From: Engraulis encrasicolus
Lineage: Eukaryota > Chordata > Actinopteri > Clupeiformes > Engraulidae
Direction: 5' to 3'
Assembly (NCBI RefSeq): GCF_034702125.1
Contig: NW_026945764.1
Span: 352,305-416,304, forward strand
DNA length: 64,000 bases
Shown: positions 1 through 12,211 of the stretch, in pieces
How the letters are laid out: each line of letters opens with the position of its first letter
Position numbering within the stretch: position 1 is the first letter of the stretch
Position numbers and translations under genes: made by a program
Notes under the pieces: generated by a model
Database searches by the model: none
Told to the model about the DNA's origin: nothing
What the model saw: the letters and a program-made list of their open reading frames with translations, nothing else

Positions 1-690
1 TGTCATGAATGCATAATGAGTGCATAATCACACTCTTCACTTCACGCCACTTCTGGAATGAAGCAAAACTCTGCTGACGTTTAACCATAGTTACACACAC
101 ATGCTATGTATGCAGCTTGACACACACCGTGTACCGCAGACGTGGGCAAACTCTGGCCCGGGGGCCACATGCGGCCCGCTCAGCCATTTCATGTGGCCCT
201 GAGAGCTTTTCCAAGAAAAAAAAACAGACTCATATGCTCACTCTTAAATGGGCTACCTAAAACAATGTTCTTGGAAACCTTACAGTAACCTTAAGTCTAG
301 GAATGGCATAACTGACAATGGTGTAATTATGTTGGCGTACACCATTTCTCATTATTGCCTACGACATACGGCCCTTTGGTCAACTTTCTAAACCCAATGC
401 GAATCCAAAACAATTCCCACCTCTGTAGCGCCTTAATGCAGGCTGTGCCTCCAGTAGCACGCTGTAATAGTCATTGAAAAGTTCATTACCATACAGCAGT
501 AGGCCTACTACACTACTATGACATAAAACAGGGCCTTTAGTAATGCACTACGACTTGGTCATTGCCATTCTGGTAACAACGACTTTATGTTTATTTTATT
601 TTGTATTTTATTATTATCATTTTTACCTTATGTTTTATCTTAATGTTTTAAATGTTCTTTGACTCCCATTTATTTCCTTCTTTCTTCCCT
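1..690. other. Non-coding flank with a small interspersed-repeat fragment
   Basis: No credible gene is visible. Positions 140-215 hold a GC-rich block containing GGCCCGGGGGCCACATG that looks like the end of a hAT-type repeat, but I found no partner end. Positions 590-660 are T-rich. Confidence 0.4.
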
Positions 691-693
691 GTA

Positions 694-866
694 GAATACA
701 GAGAGGGGATGGATCTCATCTACATGTGGGATATAGAGAGGGGATGGAACTCATCTACATGTGGGATATAGAGAGGGGATGGAACTCATCTACATGTGGG
801 ATATAGAGAGGGGATGGAACTCATCTACATGTGGGATATAGAGAGGGAATGGAACTCATGTGGGAC
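694..866. repeat. 35-bp minisatellite, about five copies
   Basis: A unit beginning TACATGTGGGATATAGAGAG recurs at 721, 756, 791 and 826, exactly 35 bases apart, with degenerate copies on each side. The short open frame across it is a by-product of the repetition. Confidence 0.9.
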
Positions 867-1034
867 CCAGAGAGGGAATGGGGTGAGGGCTCTCTATCAG
901 CCACATTGGAGTTGGGTACACCACTCCATGTGTACATGTGCTCTATGGGCAGGTCCACTCACAGCTTTTGCTGGGCCCGGGACAAAGTTATTTGAAGGGC
1001 CCCCTCACCTAATGCATGTAATGCAATGAGGACA

Positions 1035-1047
1035 CCCCCCCCCCCCC
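1035..1047. repeat. Poly-C run
   Basis: An uninterrupted run of 13 C residues, prone to length variation and sequencing error. Confidence 0.8.
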
Positions 1048-1308
1048 ATGCCTTCCTGGTTGTGTAGCCTTTGTGTTGGAGTATATTCAACTTGTATGTG
1101 TACGTGTTGGTTTATGTAATCTAACCTAATGTGTCTCTGTGTTGGAGAATACTCTATCTGTGTATGCGTTACTAATATAATCTAATCTAATATGTCTTGG
1201 TGTTGGAGCAAACACTACTGTACTGTATGTGTCTCTGTGTGTGTATTTGATGGGAAAGCAACTGGAGGGGCATGAGAGCAGAGTTCATGTATACAGTACA
1301 CGAGGGAC

Positions 1309-1327
1309 TGTGTGTGTGTGTGCGTGC

Positions 1328-1359
<32 letters not shown>

Positions 1360-1517
1360 TGTATTGTTCGTCATACAATGGCTCAACAGAAGAGAAGATC
1401 CATCATTGCAGGTGGTCCCAGCGACAGACACACACACACACACACGCAGGCACGCACACACACACGCACGCACGCACACACACACGCAGGCACGCACACA
1501 CACACACACACACACAA
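1309..1517. repeat. Paired (TG)n and (CA)n microsatellites
   Basis: A (TG)n tract with TGCG interruptions (1309-1359) is followed about 65 bases later by a (CA)n/(GCAC)n tract (1426-1517). The two are complementary and could pair as an inverted repeat. Open frames here encode only Thr-His or Cys-Val runs and are not genes. Confidence 0.85.
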
Positions 1518-1960
1518 CTCTCTGTGCATATACACAATACAGATCATACAGTTAATAAAGCACAAGAATTTACATTTTGCTTGTGGATCTAACAAGGATA
1601 TACTGTACTAACAAGCATCTAAACTTACAGTACGGCTTGACAATGCAGGACCACGGGACCAAAACAGGACCAAGAGATGACAGGAGGTTCTCTTACTGAA
1701 ATGTATTGAAATCAACAATTGAACTAAAGTTAAAACGTGCGCGTGTGCGTCGTCACACAGTTTATAAATACATCAAATTAAGTGAAGAAGGAAAAATTTA
1801 ATTATATCGTTGTATGTAGCCTAAATGTTTCAATAAAAGAGACAGACAGACTAAATGATGACTGTAACAGAAGCATACTGTACATAGGCTACACAATCAC
1901 AACCCACCTGCACATACAGAGGAAGCGTTCGCAGGGAAGCATATGTTGCTGCAGTCAACA

Positions 1961-2150
1961 TCATGACCGATGTGTGGGAAGCTAATGTTCCTCCAATCAG
2001 CATCATGACCGATGTGGAAAGCTAATGTTCCTCCAATCAGCATCATGACCGATGTGTGGAAAGCTAATGTTCCTCCAATCAGCATCATGACCGATGTGTG
2101 GAAAGCTAATGTTCCTCCAACCAGCATCATGACCGATGTGTAGAAAGCCG
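1961..2150. repeat. 42-bp minisatellite, about five copies
   Basis: Tandem units of CATCATGACCGATGTG followed by a conserved AGCTAATGTTCCTCCAA block. One copy is two bases shorter. The minus-strand open frame repeating Gly-Thr-Leu-Ala-Phe comes from the 42-base period being a multiple of three. Confidence 0.9.
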
Positions 2151-2183
2151 CTATAGAGTGATATTCGATCTCTGACTTTTAGG

Positions 2184-2565
2184 TAGGGTGACCAGACATT
2201 TGTAGTCTGAAACCGGGACACTTTGTGTGTGACTTGGCGGGCGGGTCTGGGGGGCTTCCCCCAGAAAATGTTGTATTTTTTAGATGCAATTTCCTGCATT
2301 CAAAGCAATTTTAGAGGTCAGAATGACAAATTGCAACTAACTCCTTCGACTTTCTATACAAGCGCTGCCTGCCATTAATTGTGGCAGGTAGACTTTAGGT
2401 AATCAGGTAATCTTTTCCATATATTTACCCTGATAGACATGGCGTAATGTAGTGGGTGGCCAAAACCGGGACATATTTGTGTCCCGAGAGAGTTTGCTCG
2501 GGACATGGGACACACAACTCCAAACCGGGACTGTCCCGGTCAAACCGGGACGTCTGGTCACCCTA
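2184..2565. mobile_element. Short hAT-type MITE with exact 8-bp target duplication
   Basis: The ends are inverted: TAGGGTGACCAGAC on the left and GTCTGGTCACCCTA on the right. The 8-base CTTTTAGG lies immediately outside both ends (2176-2183 and 2566-2573), as expected of hAT insertion. At 382 bases with no open frame it is non-autonomous. Several CCGGGAC motifs sit near the right end. Confidence 0.88.
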
Positions 2566-2722
2566 CTTTTAGGGAGTGAGGATTTTGAAGTGCCAGTGAA
2601 AGAGTCTGTAGTTTGGTATGTTGCTCTCACATATTTATGCTTTCTGTGCAGGCCTGTAAATAAAAGCCATATTTTTTTTGACTGTGATAATGTTTCCTAT
2701 AACGCTTACCTCCAAGTGAGAT

Positions 2723-2725
<3 letters not shown>

Positions 2726-2780
<55 letters not shown>

Positions 2781-2781
2781 A
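2726..2781. repeat. (CT)n(CA)n compound microsatellite
   Basis: An uninterrupted CT run passes directly into a CA run. Confidence 0.9.
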
Positions 2782-2960
2782 ACAACTTCTAACCAGAATG
2801 CATTAAATGACAAAGTGCCCATTCTCATGCAGCATGTCTCTCATATGACTTGTGTGGTGAGAGAAGGCCCCCTGCTGGAGATGGACTGTAATGACTGATT
2901 AGAGATCAAGCAGCATTGCCTACCTTGTGACAATATCTTCGCATGCACGCACATACAGAT

Positions 2961-2962
<2 letters not shown>

Positions 2963-3029
<67 letters not shown>

Positions 3030-3079
3030 GAGATAGAGAGAGAGAGAGAGATGAAAGATGGGAAAGATGAGAGAGAGAG

Positions 3080-3112
<33 letters not shown>
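2963..3112. repeat. (GA)n microsatellite
   Basis: About 150 bases of GA repeats with a few ATGA and AAAG interruptions. Glu-Arg and Ser-Leu open frames here are artefacts. Confidence 0.9.
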
Positions 3113-3114
<2 letters not shown>

Positions 3115-3171
3115 GGGGGCAGAGGGGTGTGACAGCCATGTCTGACAGAAAATCCTGGGAAAATCTGTCAG

Positions 3172-3525
3172 ATCACCGGCGCTAGGCATACAGGCAGACA
3201 AGGCAGTCACCTAAGATGACAAAAGTCTCAGGGGCCCCAGAAATGCCCACATCACATTGGCCAGAACTTACTAGAGAATTCCAATTCAACACAACAATTC
3301 AACACAAAAGTCCTTATATCCTCTATAGTTTCATTGTAATAAAAGTTCTCATTTTGAGTATTACAATAAAGCAGTTTTTGTAAGATGTGCGTGTCTGTTT
3401 TCCCACCCTCTTCATACAGTATGTCTGATGGGTAAAATATTAGCATTAAAAGTTTAAAAAAAATATAATAGACTAATGCCCCCCTCAGCTGTCTTTGTAA
3501 CTCCCCAACACCCCCGGGGGGCAGT
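3172..3525. mobile_element. Possible hAT-type fragment
   Basis: The block near 3180-3260 (GCTAGGCATACAGGCAGAC, then AAGGCAGTCACC) resembles common fish hAT ends. No matching far end or target duplication was identified, so the limits are approximate. Confidence 0.25.
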
Positions 3526-3647
3526 AGGCTCTGTTTGCACTATTGTAATGCCAATAACGGAATACCACATATATCAACAAGCATGTTGTGTTTAATAATG
3601 TTTTAATGATATTTACACTCCATATTTAAACACAACACAGTCTGTGC

Positions 3648-5120
3648 CAGGGCCAGTTATAAGCATAGGCCGGCTAGGCGGTCTCCTAGAGCGCAATGTG
3701 AAGAAAGAGCGCCGAAATGGCGCTCTCCGATGCATAATTTTGCGATATGGAGGTTTTTTTTATGAAGTCGCAATCAACAAAGCGTGGCGAAAGCGCTCCT
3801 CACGGCAAAGCGCCCCTCAGCCAATAGTAATATCGCTTTCAACTGTCTCTGGGAAGTCTGTGAACCAATAAACAGACAGTCCTAAGAAAGGGGGCGGGAC
3901 ATGTGACAGCGTGCGATCTATTTTGAATTTGGAGACTCATTCGAGAGACAGAGGGCAAGCGTGAACAGCAATGCTGCTCTGCTGGGTGGAGAATTGTTAT
4001 GTTCTCATTAAACCAGTCATTGCATGATGCAGGAGTTGCAGAGGGTGTTTTGGAAGTATGTGATTTAATCAGCAACCGTTTGTGATAATGTAAAGCCTAA
4101 TAGTTATGAGGCTACTGTTTGGAATTAGAGGGAAAAAGAGCTTTGCTTTTGATCTGAGAAATCGCTAGTTAGCATGCTAACTTTAGCCAAGTATGCCAAG
4201 CAATGAAATCCAGTAAAGTAGCTGTTAGTAGCCTACTCACTAACACCCACCTGACATCATAATACTTGCTTAGGTTGACCAGCAATGTAAAGTAAGACTG
4301 GTGCCGTGTTTAAAACAAGTTTAGCTGCCATATCTCCTTCCATCCACTTGAATGAATTACCTGCTTGTTGTAAGCTTAAAAAAAATGTTTCCAGACCAGA
4401 ATGACATATAGGCCTACATTAATCATGTAATAGAACCATGCACAGCATGTTTTCATGCTGAGTGATGTAGGCCTAGTATTGCAGACAAGTGAGGCTATTT
4501 ACTATATTTTGTATATTATGAAATTCAAAAACGTGACAGCTTTTCTCCCTTTCTCTCACCCTGTCCCTCCAGTTCAAACACATAGATAGCCCCCTTCTCA
4601 TTCTCCTACTCACAAATGCACCACTATTTCCAGTACAGAAATGAAATTGGTTTGGAATCATAGACAGCACAAATGTGTAGCTTATTAAAATTGTTATGCT
4701 GCCATGCTTTGTGATGCTGTAGGTAGTGTAGATAGGCTATCAATGCAGACCTCCTTGGTAGGCCTATTGTCTACACATGCATTTGACATGCAAATGTACT
4801 GTACCACTCTCCTGGCATTTCAATTCCATTTTACAATTCAAACACATTGATAACCTCCCTCTCATCTGGGGTTGGGGGCACCACCACCATTACATCCAAG
4901 ACACCACACAGTGAAGGTACTTTCATGCGACTCAATCTGATGTGTTGGTCGGCTGTCCAAAAGAACCAGAAATCCATTTGATGCAAAACAGTTATTGTTC
5001 TTGATACTATTTAGTTAAGCTTAGGCTACTACCGGTATTACTCTTGTGTTCTGTAAGGTATAAAAAAGGCGCCAGAACTCAAACTCGCCTAGGGCGCCAA
5101 ATAAGCCAGAACCGGCCCTG
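3648..5120. mobile_element. hAT-type element, 1.47 kb, exact 8-bp duplication
   Basis: The left end is CAGGGCCAGTTATAAGC and the right end is GAACCGGCCCTG. GTCTGTGC is repeated exactly outside both ends (3640-3647 and 5121-5128), the hAT signature. The internal open frames are short and unlike a transposase, so I call it non-autonomous. A second right-end-like block (CCTAGGGCGCC) lies just inside the right terminus. Confidence 0.9.
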
Positions 5121-5314
5121 GTCTGTGCTTACAGCAAAGTCATCTACAATCTGGATACACGACCACTAAAACTCTTCTCATAATAGACATTCACACAGAT
5201 GTTACACATATTAAAATCGTATTTGTTGTAATGTAATTATAAATGCTCTGCATACATTACAATGAATACAGTATAAAGGAGACATACACAATAAGGATAT
5301 AAGAGCAATAAAAA

Positions 5315-6553
5315 CTAGATTGCATTTCCTCGCAGAAAATGCTGGAGTATGCTTGCCCGTCTTGCATTCGTTGCCCTTCATGCATGCCTTGCCTTTCATG
5401 CATGATTTGCCCTTAATGCACATGCTGCCCTCCATGCAAACACAACATACAGTTAACCATCTAAATATGAACTAACTTCCTGTTTGGCATTCCCCCTATT
5501 GGCAAAAACACATTTTCGCTAACTGTAGCGCCCCCCAGTGGCCTTATTGCACCGAATTCGGTACGTAGCCTCTGGGTGTACTGGAGATCATGTATGAGAA
5601 ATTTCGTTAAGATCTGTCAAGGCGTTGCAGAGATTTGAGCTAACTTCCTGTTTGGATGGTGTGTTTACCTTTGTTGTCAACTTTGATTGTCTGCTGTTCG
5701 CCGATTCTTTTAGCTATTGCTCTGTAAATTTCAGCATAGGTGCAAAATAGTCCAATGGTGGTCTGATAAAAATTGTAGGACAAAGAGACAATAATTTTGG
5801 GCGGAGCCTCATTTTAATTGATTTTTCAATATGTCAAAATGGCGGAAAATTCATGATTGTAAATATGACATCATAGTATGCATTAAATTCGGCTTGACCC
5901 AAGGATTTCAGCAATACCAAGCGTTTGATGAATTAAAGTAAATACGGGCTAATATCGTCAAAAACACATTTTTGCTTATTGTAGCGCCCCCTAGTGGCGC
6001 ATTTACAAGAAAATCGTTACGTGTCCTCTGAAGATAGTGTTGATTATGTGTATGAAATTGGGTTGTGATACAAGTAGCCGTTGCCGAGATATGAGCTCAC
6101 TTCCTGTTTGGCGTCTTCGCCGCCAACTTTGATTGGCTCCTGTTTGAAGACGGTTTGATCAATTGTTCCAGGACCTTTAGGGCAGATGTATCTCAGTCCA
6201 AAGATGCCCTCCTGGAATTTTCGTGACGATCAGTCAAAAATTGTGGTCGGGGCGTCATTTTTATTGATTTTTACAAAATTCAAAATGGCTGAAAATGACG
6301 TCATAGATTGGATTCGGCTTGGCCCAAGGATTCCAGGGATGCCAAGTTTTCGAAATTCTGACCAATGGTTCAAAAGTTACAGCATGTTACAATTTGAAAT
6401 TTTGACCTGATGGTGGCGCTACAGAGTTCGAGCTACCCCCGTGAAAAATACAAGTCCTGGTCGTCTGACCGAGCCGAACGTTTCGGTCTTTGAACGGATT
6501 TTCTATCTTGAGCGGTTCTTCAAAACGAACCCTTCGTAGAAGAAAGAAGAAAA
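5315..6553. repeat. Interspersed repeat family, copy 1
   Basis: This block and the next share a set of motifs in the same order: GAGCTAACTTCCTGTTTGG, GCGCCCCCCAGTGGCC, a TTTTTATTGATTTTTACAA stretch, and an end with GAACGTTTCGGTC and TATCTTGAGCGGTTC. It opens with a degenerate minisatellite of TTGCCCTTCATGCATG units (5346-5435). I found no intact protein and cannot name the family. Confidence 0.6.
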
Positions 6554-8190
6554 TTAACTAGATTGCATTTCCTCACAGAAAATGCTGGAGTATGCTTGCC
6601 CTCCATGCATTCGGTGCCCCTCATGCATGCGTTGCCCTTTATGCATGTTGCCCTTCGTGGAGGTTGCCCTTCATGCATTGCTCTTCATCCATGTTCAGCA
6701 CACACGCACGCACGCACGCACACACACACACACAATCTAACACAAACACCCCATAACAGAAAAGTGAAAAACATGTTTTTTTGGTGTACCACCCCCTGGA
6801 CACCATATTGTACACTTGCATATCTTTGTTGTGCACCCTTTGGGCTAAGGTAATAGCACCAAATAGCTTTTAATTACTTGGCTGAAGTTCCTGGGCCAAT
6901 ACATTGAGGCCATTGGCCCATAGTGTAAATGGGGCTGGTATTGACCTAAAACAATTTCGCTAATTGTGGCGCCCCCCAGGGGCCAATTTTCACAAAAATT
7001 GGTATGTAGCCTTTGGCTATAGTGAAGATAATGTGTACTCATTTTTGTTGTGATACTAGTAGGCGTTGCCGAGATATGAGCTAACTTCCTGTTTGGCGTC
7101 TTCGCCGCTAAATTTGATTGGCTCCTGTTGAAAGACGGTTCAAGAAATCAGTCCGTAACTTTCAGGGTAGCTGTATCTCAGTCTGAACATGATCTGATAA
7201 AATTTTCGAAACACTCTCACAAAAAATGTGGGAGGGGCGTCATTTTTATTGATTTTTACAACATTCAAAATTGCGGGAAAACTTTCCAAGGTCCAAAATT
7301 TTGTCAAAGGGTGCGTTGGATTCGGCTTGGTCCAAGGATAATGTGAATACCATTTTGGTTGTAATACATATGGGCGTTGCCGAAATATAAGCTAACTTCC
7401 TGTTTTGCCTCTTCAATATGGCCAAAACACAGTTTCGTCAATTGTGGCGCCCCCCAGTGGCCAATTATCCTCCAATTTGTCATTTGAACTCTAGGGGTGA
7501 TGTCAGTCATGTGTATCCAATTAAGTTGTGATCTGACATGTCGTTTCCGAGATATGAGCTAACTTCCTGTTTGGCGGCTTCAATATGAGCTATTAACACA
7601 TTTTCACTAATTGTGGCGCCCCCCAGTGTCCAATTTGCACAAAAATCGGTATGTAGCCTCTGGCTATAAGGCAGATATTGTGTATCAAGTTTCGTTGTGA
7701 TACGAGAAGGCGTTCTTGAGATATGAGCTTACTTCCTGTTTGGCGTCTTCGCCGCATAATTCGATTGGCTCCTGTTCAAAGATGGTTCAATCAGTCGTTC
7801 CGCAACTTTCGGAGTAGATGTATCTCAGTCTGGCAATCCCGTGTGTAAAATTTCGGGACGATCCGACAAAAATTGTGGGCGGGGAACCATTTTTATTGAT
7901 TTTTACAAAATTCAAAATGGCGGGAAAACTATCCAGGCGGAAAATGACGTCATAGGGTGCGTTGGATTCGTCTTGGCCCAAGGATTCCAGGGATACCAAG
8001 TTTTTGAAATTTGGACCTACGGTTCAAAAGTTACCGTTTTCCTGTTGGTGGCGCTAGAGAGTTCGAGGTACCCCCGTGAAAAATACAAAATCTGTGCGTC
8101 TGACCGAGCCGAACGTTTCGGTCTTTGAACGGATTTTCTATCTTGAGCGGTTCTTCAAAACGAATGGTTCGTAGACGGAATAATAAAATT
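6554..8190. repeat. Interspersed repeat family, copy 2 (internally repeated)
   Basis: It starts with the same block as copy 1 (AACTAGATTGCATTTCCTC) and TTGCCCTTCATGCATG minisatellite units (6590-6690), then carries four rounds of the AACTTCCTGTTT module (about 7085, 7391, 7560 and 7731) and ends with the same GAACGTTTCGGTC block near 8110. The internal reiteration explains why it is longer than copy 1. Confidence 0.6.
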
Positions 8191-8219
8191 AAAAATAAAA
8201 AGAAACGGTACAATAACAA

Positions 8220-8305
8220 TAGTATGCTTGCCGCATGGCAAGCATACTAATAAGCCGTAAACGGGGGAATAACAATAGTATGCTTGCCGCATGGCAAGCA
8301 TACTA
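8220..8305. repeat. Twin 13-bp-stem hairpins in tandem
   Basis: TAGTATGCTTGCC pairs with GGCAAGCATACTA around a four-base loop at 8220-8249. The same hairpin recurs 56 bases on at 8276-8305, each preceded by AATAACAA. They sit just after the repeat copy ending near 8190. Confidence 0.85.
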
Positions 8306-8400
8306 ATAAATAAAGTAGCATTTGAGTGAAAAGGGCTGTTCAGAGGGCTGAGTCTTGATATGGGATGTTAGAACTAAAATTAGGGATGGGACTGGAGTGG

Positions 8401-8403
8401 ACA

Positions 8404-8493
<90 letters not shown>
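8401..8493. repeat. (CGCA)n(CA)n microsatellite
   Basis: About eight ACGC tetranucleotide units grade into a pure CA run. Confidence 0.9.
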
Positions 8494-8495
<2 letters not shown>

Positions 8496-8573
8496 GCAGT
8501 GCACACCACCTCCACCATCTCCACATCCACTCCTGTCACATTCGCTAAACGCTACACTGTTTCTGTTCGGTAG

Positions 8574-8747
8574 TATATCTTTAGTTTACAGCCTGGTTTG
8601 CTGAGTAGAGCTCTGATCTGCTGCACGCCTGAGTCTCCTAGATTATTACCCCACAGACTCAGCCATGTCAGGTGTGATGAGGGGTTTGATGATAGAGCTG
8701 AGACCAGAGCAGCACAGCCCTCTGCTTTTATACTGCAGTTACCAAGC
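8574..8747 (-). pseudogene. NLR-type leucine-rich repeat exon, decayed copy
   Basis: Read on the minus strand after an acceptor (CCCCCCAG at 8748-8755), the frame gives Leu-Gly-Asn-Cys-Ser-Ile, then GCAALVSALSSNPSHLTWLS, NNLGDSGVQQIRALLS and PGCKL. This is the ribonuclease-inhibitor-type LRR of fish NLRC3-like receptors. The first base completes a codon split 2+1, the phase used by the intact LRR exon at 21247-21420. A 174-base exon would end at 8574, but no GT donor is present there. It is therefore probably a relic, or a terminal exon whose end I cannot place. The (CT)n and (TG)n tracts upstream match those of the copy at 12.8 kb. Confidence 0.75.
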
Positions 8748-8750
8748 CTG

Positions 8751-8752
8751 GG

Positions 8753-8822
<70 letters not shown>

Positions 8823-8895
8823 AGAGAGATGGGCGGGGAGGGGGGGGGGGGTGTAGATAGAGAGATGGGGGGGGCAGAGAGGGGGGGGGCGAGGA
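8751..8895. repeat. (GA)n and G-rich tract
   Basis: GA repeats (8757-8830) followed by runs of G up to about 10 bases. On the minus strand this is an unbroken pyrimidine tract directly before the LRR exon acceptor. Confidence 0.9.
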
Positions 8896-8923
8896 CTGAG
8901 TAATGCAGAAGAGCAATTGCTCA

Positions 8924-8986
<63 letters not shown>

Positions 8987-9197
8987 TACTCCTGCTGCAG
9001 TTTACAAAGTGGATGTGTCACAGCCCTCATACACACACACACAGATACAGACACAGACACAGACACACGCACACGCACACACACATAGACACACACACTC
9101 ACACACACACACATGGGCATACCCCTGCTGCATTTTACAAAGTGGATGTGTCACAGCCCTCATACACACACAGACACACACAGACACAGAAACATAC

Positions 9198-9228
<31 letters not shown>

Positions 9229-9275
9229 CACACAGACACAGAAACATACACAAACACACACACACACACACACAC
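8924..9275. repeat. (CA)n tracts separated by two copies of a roughly 50-bp unique block
   Basis: CA and GACA repeats are interrupted at 8985-9030 and 9115-9165 by nearly identical blocks containing TTTACAAAGTGGATGTGTCA and CAGCCCTCATACAC. The same block also follows the CA tract at 13.18 kb. Confidence 0.85.
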
Positions 9276-9416
9276 CAGAATCCTCATTAGCTTCAACACA
9301 CACTGTCACACGTGTCCAGTGTAATATAAAGACCCCCCTCTCATACACATTTCACGTCCAAGCAGATATTGGCGCACACACACACATCTCTGGCCGTACT
9401 CAACAAGTGGATGTCT

Positions 9417-9451
9417 CACACACACACACACACGCACACACACACACACAC

Positions 9452-9533
<82 letters not shown>
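9417..9533. repeat. Long (CA)n microsatellite
   Basis: About 115 bases of nearly pure CA. Confidence 0.95.
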
Positions 9534-9537
<4 letters not shown>

Positions 9538-9630
9538 TGCATCACACCCTCTTTGTCTCTTTACTCACCACAGTGTCTGTAGTTATATCCCCGAAACGCG
9601 GAGCGTCGGGGATGTAATGGTTTTGCGTGC

Positions 9631-9680
9631 ACCGCCGCCGCCGCCGCCGCCGCCGCGTCCGCGTCCGCCGCCGCCGCGTC
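9631..9680. repeat. (CCG)n trinucleotide repeat
   Basis: Near-perfect GCC/CCG units with TCCGCG interruptions, immediately before a TTTTTCGTGTTAACGCGATA block. Confidence 0.85.
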
Positions 9681-9739
9681 ACGTTTTTCGTGTTAACGCG
9701 ATAACTTTTGAACGGATGTTTGGATTTGTCCCAGATTTG

Positions 9740-12195
9740 GTGTGTTAATGCTCTAGGGCAGGTTCATGAACTGATTCGAGTTTGGAGGTCAACACTTTCA
9801 AGATGGCTGAATTCAAGATGGCCGAATTTTTGTGTGGCCCATAACTTCTGACTGGGTGGATGGATTTCTCCCAGATTTGGGGCCTGATTTATAACGGGTG
9901 TGTACGCACAAAAGACTGCGCACGCCAAGTTCACCGCAAGATTTGGTATTTATAGAAAAAGAACTTGGCGGTAAACATGCGCAGCTCCACGCAAAGTTTG
10001 ACCCATGCGTAGGCACTAAACAAAAGACCAAACGCGGAAAGCGCGACCTCGGGAGGTAGCTGGAAGAACGACCCGAAATTGGTTGAAGAAAAAAAAATCA
10101 AAGGTCACCTGTCACGATAGCCACAAAACATTAGTTAATCCAGTTCGCAACGAAAACGCGGTTGTTTGTTGTTTGGTAATGGTGGAAAATAATAAGTAGC
10201 TCTACCTGGCCTATCCATAGCCACATGCATGTTTTGTAAGGAAGTAATAGACGCTTCCAATTGTACGTTTAGGGTAGGCCTACATTACATTTGGAAATAC
10301 CCTACATTGTATTAACAATAACCACGGACCTTTCCAGTATCAGGCTATGATCGTATCGGTAGGCTATAAAGTGTTCAGTCTGCAAGGAATTACGTCAACA
10401 TTTAAGCCAGTTGCAGAATCATCTGCTCTAGTCCCAAGTGCATCTGTAATGGTTGATTTTCTCAGACATACAGGCAAGCGCAAGTGCCTGGACAGCTTCG
10501 TTTCTCTTGTTGCATGTCATTTCTTTTCCATGCGGTTATTCGTCATCGAAGAAGCAGAGATGTGCATTTGACAGCTGGCCTTATACACTGATAATGCACG
10601 TTTATAATACACACATTTAATAAATACAGACTAGAAAATGTCCATATGTCATGCTGTCTGTGGATATGTCGATCCACAGTTGGGGCGTCGCTTTGAGCTG
10701 AAAGCAGACAGCTGCGCGCAGTGACCAACGGCAATTGTTGAAAAAAGTTTAAACCCGGTGCATATGAGGTGCGATGAAACACCGAATAGATTTTCTACCG
10801 GTGAATTTCACATGGGGACATGCCATGTGAGATGTTTCCTTGACGCAGCTATTTTTCCCTTTGCTCACAACTCAATTAATAGGCCTACTACATGTCCATG
10901 ACTTGGCAGGTTCATGTCCATGCCATCCTTATTTTATTTATTTTTTACTTCTGGTATGGCATGATTTTTGCGAACATAACCATCCACATGCTGCAATTCG
11001 AGGGATTATTTTTGTACGACTTCCCAAACTTAACCGCTCCACTTTGCCCAACGTTCTCTAGGCCTATCTAATAAAACTGCTTGCTCCACATGTGGTAAAT
11101 GGGCTATCTCGTCTGCTTTCCACACGCCGTCCACAGATATAAATATTCATTTTGGGCGTTTCACTGAATATTCATAGATAATTATGGGTGTGTCCACAGG
11201 TGCGCACATTTGCCGCAACTTCAGAGTCAGTTGGGATTTATAAAGGGAAATCGACGTGGAACGTGCGTGCGCCATGCTTTATAAATCTGAATATTTTCTT
11301 GCGCACGCACATCCTGAGTTTCGTGCGTGCGCCATCTTTTGGCGCATTTCTTCCGCAAAGTTTTATAAATGAGGCCCCTGGTTTGTGTTAATGCTCTAGG
11401 GCAGGTTCATGAACTGATTCGAGTTTGGAGGTCAACACTTTCAAGATGGCTGAATTCAAGATGGCCGAATTTTTGTCTGGCCCATAACTTCTGACCGGGT
11501 GGATGGATTTCTCCCAGATTTGGTGTGTTAATGCTCTAGGGCAGGTTCATGAACTGATTCAAGTTTGGAGGTCAACACTTTCAAGATGGCTGAATTCAAG
11601 ATGGCCGAATTTTTGTCTGGCCCATAACTTCTGACCGGGTGGATGGATTTCTCCCAGATTTGGTGTGTTCATGCTCTAGGGCAGGTTCATGAACTGATTC
11701 GAGTTTGGAGGTCAACACTTTCAAGATGGCTGAATTCAAGATGGCCGATTTTTTGTCTGGCCCATAACTTCTGACTGGGTGGATGGATTTCTCCCAGATT
11801 TGGTGTGTTCATGCTCTAGGGCAGGTTCATGAACTGATTCGAGTTTGGAGGTCAACACTTTCAAGATGGCTGAATTCAAGATGGCCGAATTTTTGTCTGG
11901 CCCATAACTTCTGACTGGGTGGATGGATTTCTCCCAGATTTGGTGTGTTAATGCTCTAGGGTAGGTTCATGAACTTATTCGAGTTTGGAGGCCAACACTT
12001 TCAAGATGGCTGAATTCAAGATGGCCGAATTTTTGTTTGACTCATAACTTTTGACCAGTCGGATGGATTTGTCCCAGATTTGGTGTGTTAATGCTCTAGG
12101 GTAGGTTCATTAACTGATTTGAGTTTGGAGCTCAACAGTTTCAAAATGGCGGCATTTTTATTTGGCCATTAACTTCTGACTGGGTGGATTGATTT
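9740..12195. repeat. 140-bp tandem array, about seven units, split by an insertion
   Basis: ATGCTCTAGGGCAGGTTCAT-type starts fall at 11391, 11531, 11671, 11811, 11951 and 12091, exactly 140 bases apart, and once more near 9749 before the insertion at 9879-11378. Each unit carries TTCAAGATGGCTGAATTCAA and GGCCCATAACTTCTGAC. Divergence rises towards the right edge. Confidence 0.93.
9879..11378. mobile_element. 1.5-kb non-autonomous element with GGCCTSATTTATAA ends
   Basis: The left end GGGGCCTGATTTATAA and right end TTATAAATGAGGCCCC are inverted. The insertion interrupts one 140-bp unit, so the uninterrupted units supply the empty site. TGG borders both sides, compatible with a 3-bp duplication, although exact end bases are ambiguous. 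The ends resemble Harbinger-type elements; no transposase is visible. Confidence 0.75.
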
Positions 12196-12211
12196 GCCCT
12201 GTACTACCTTA

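Noticed and set aside
2906..3210. Ser-Leu and Glu-Arg rich frames
   Set aside because: Translation of a (GA)n tract; present in several frames at once.
9113..9748. A 211-codon plus-strand frame
   Set aside because: It is almost entirely Thr-His repeats from (CA)n plus a proline run from (CCG)n; no conserved domain.
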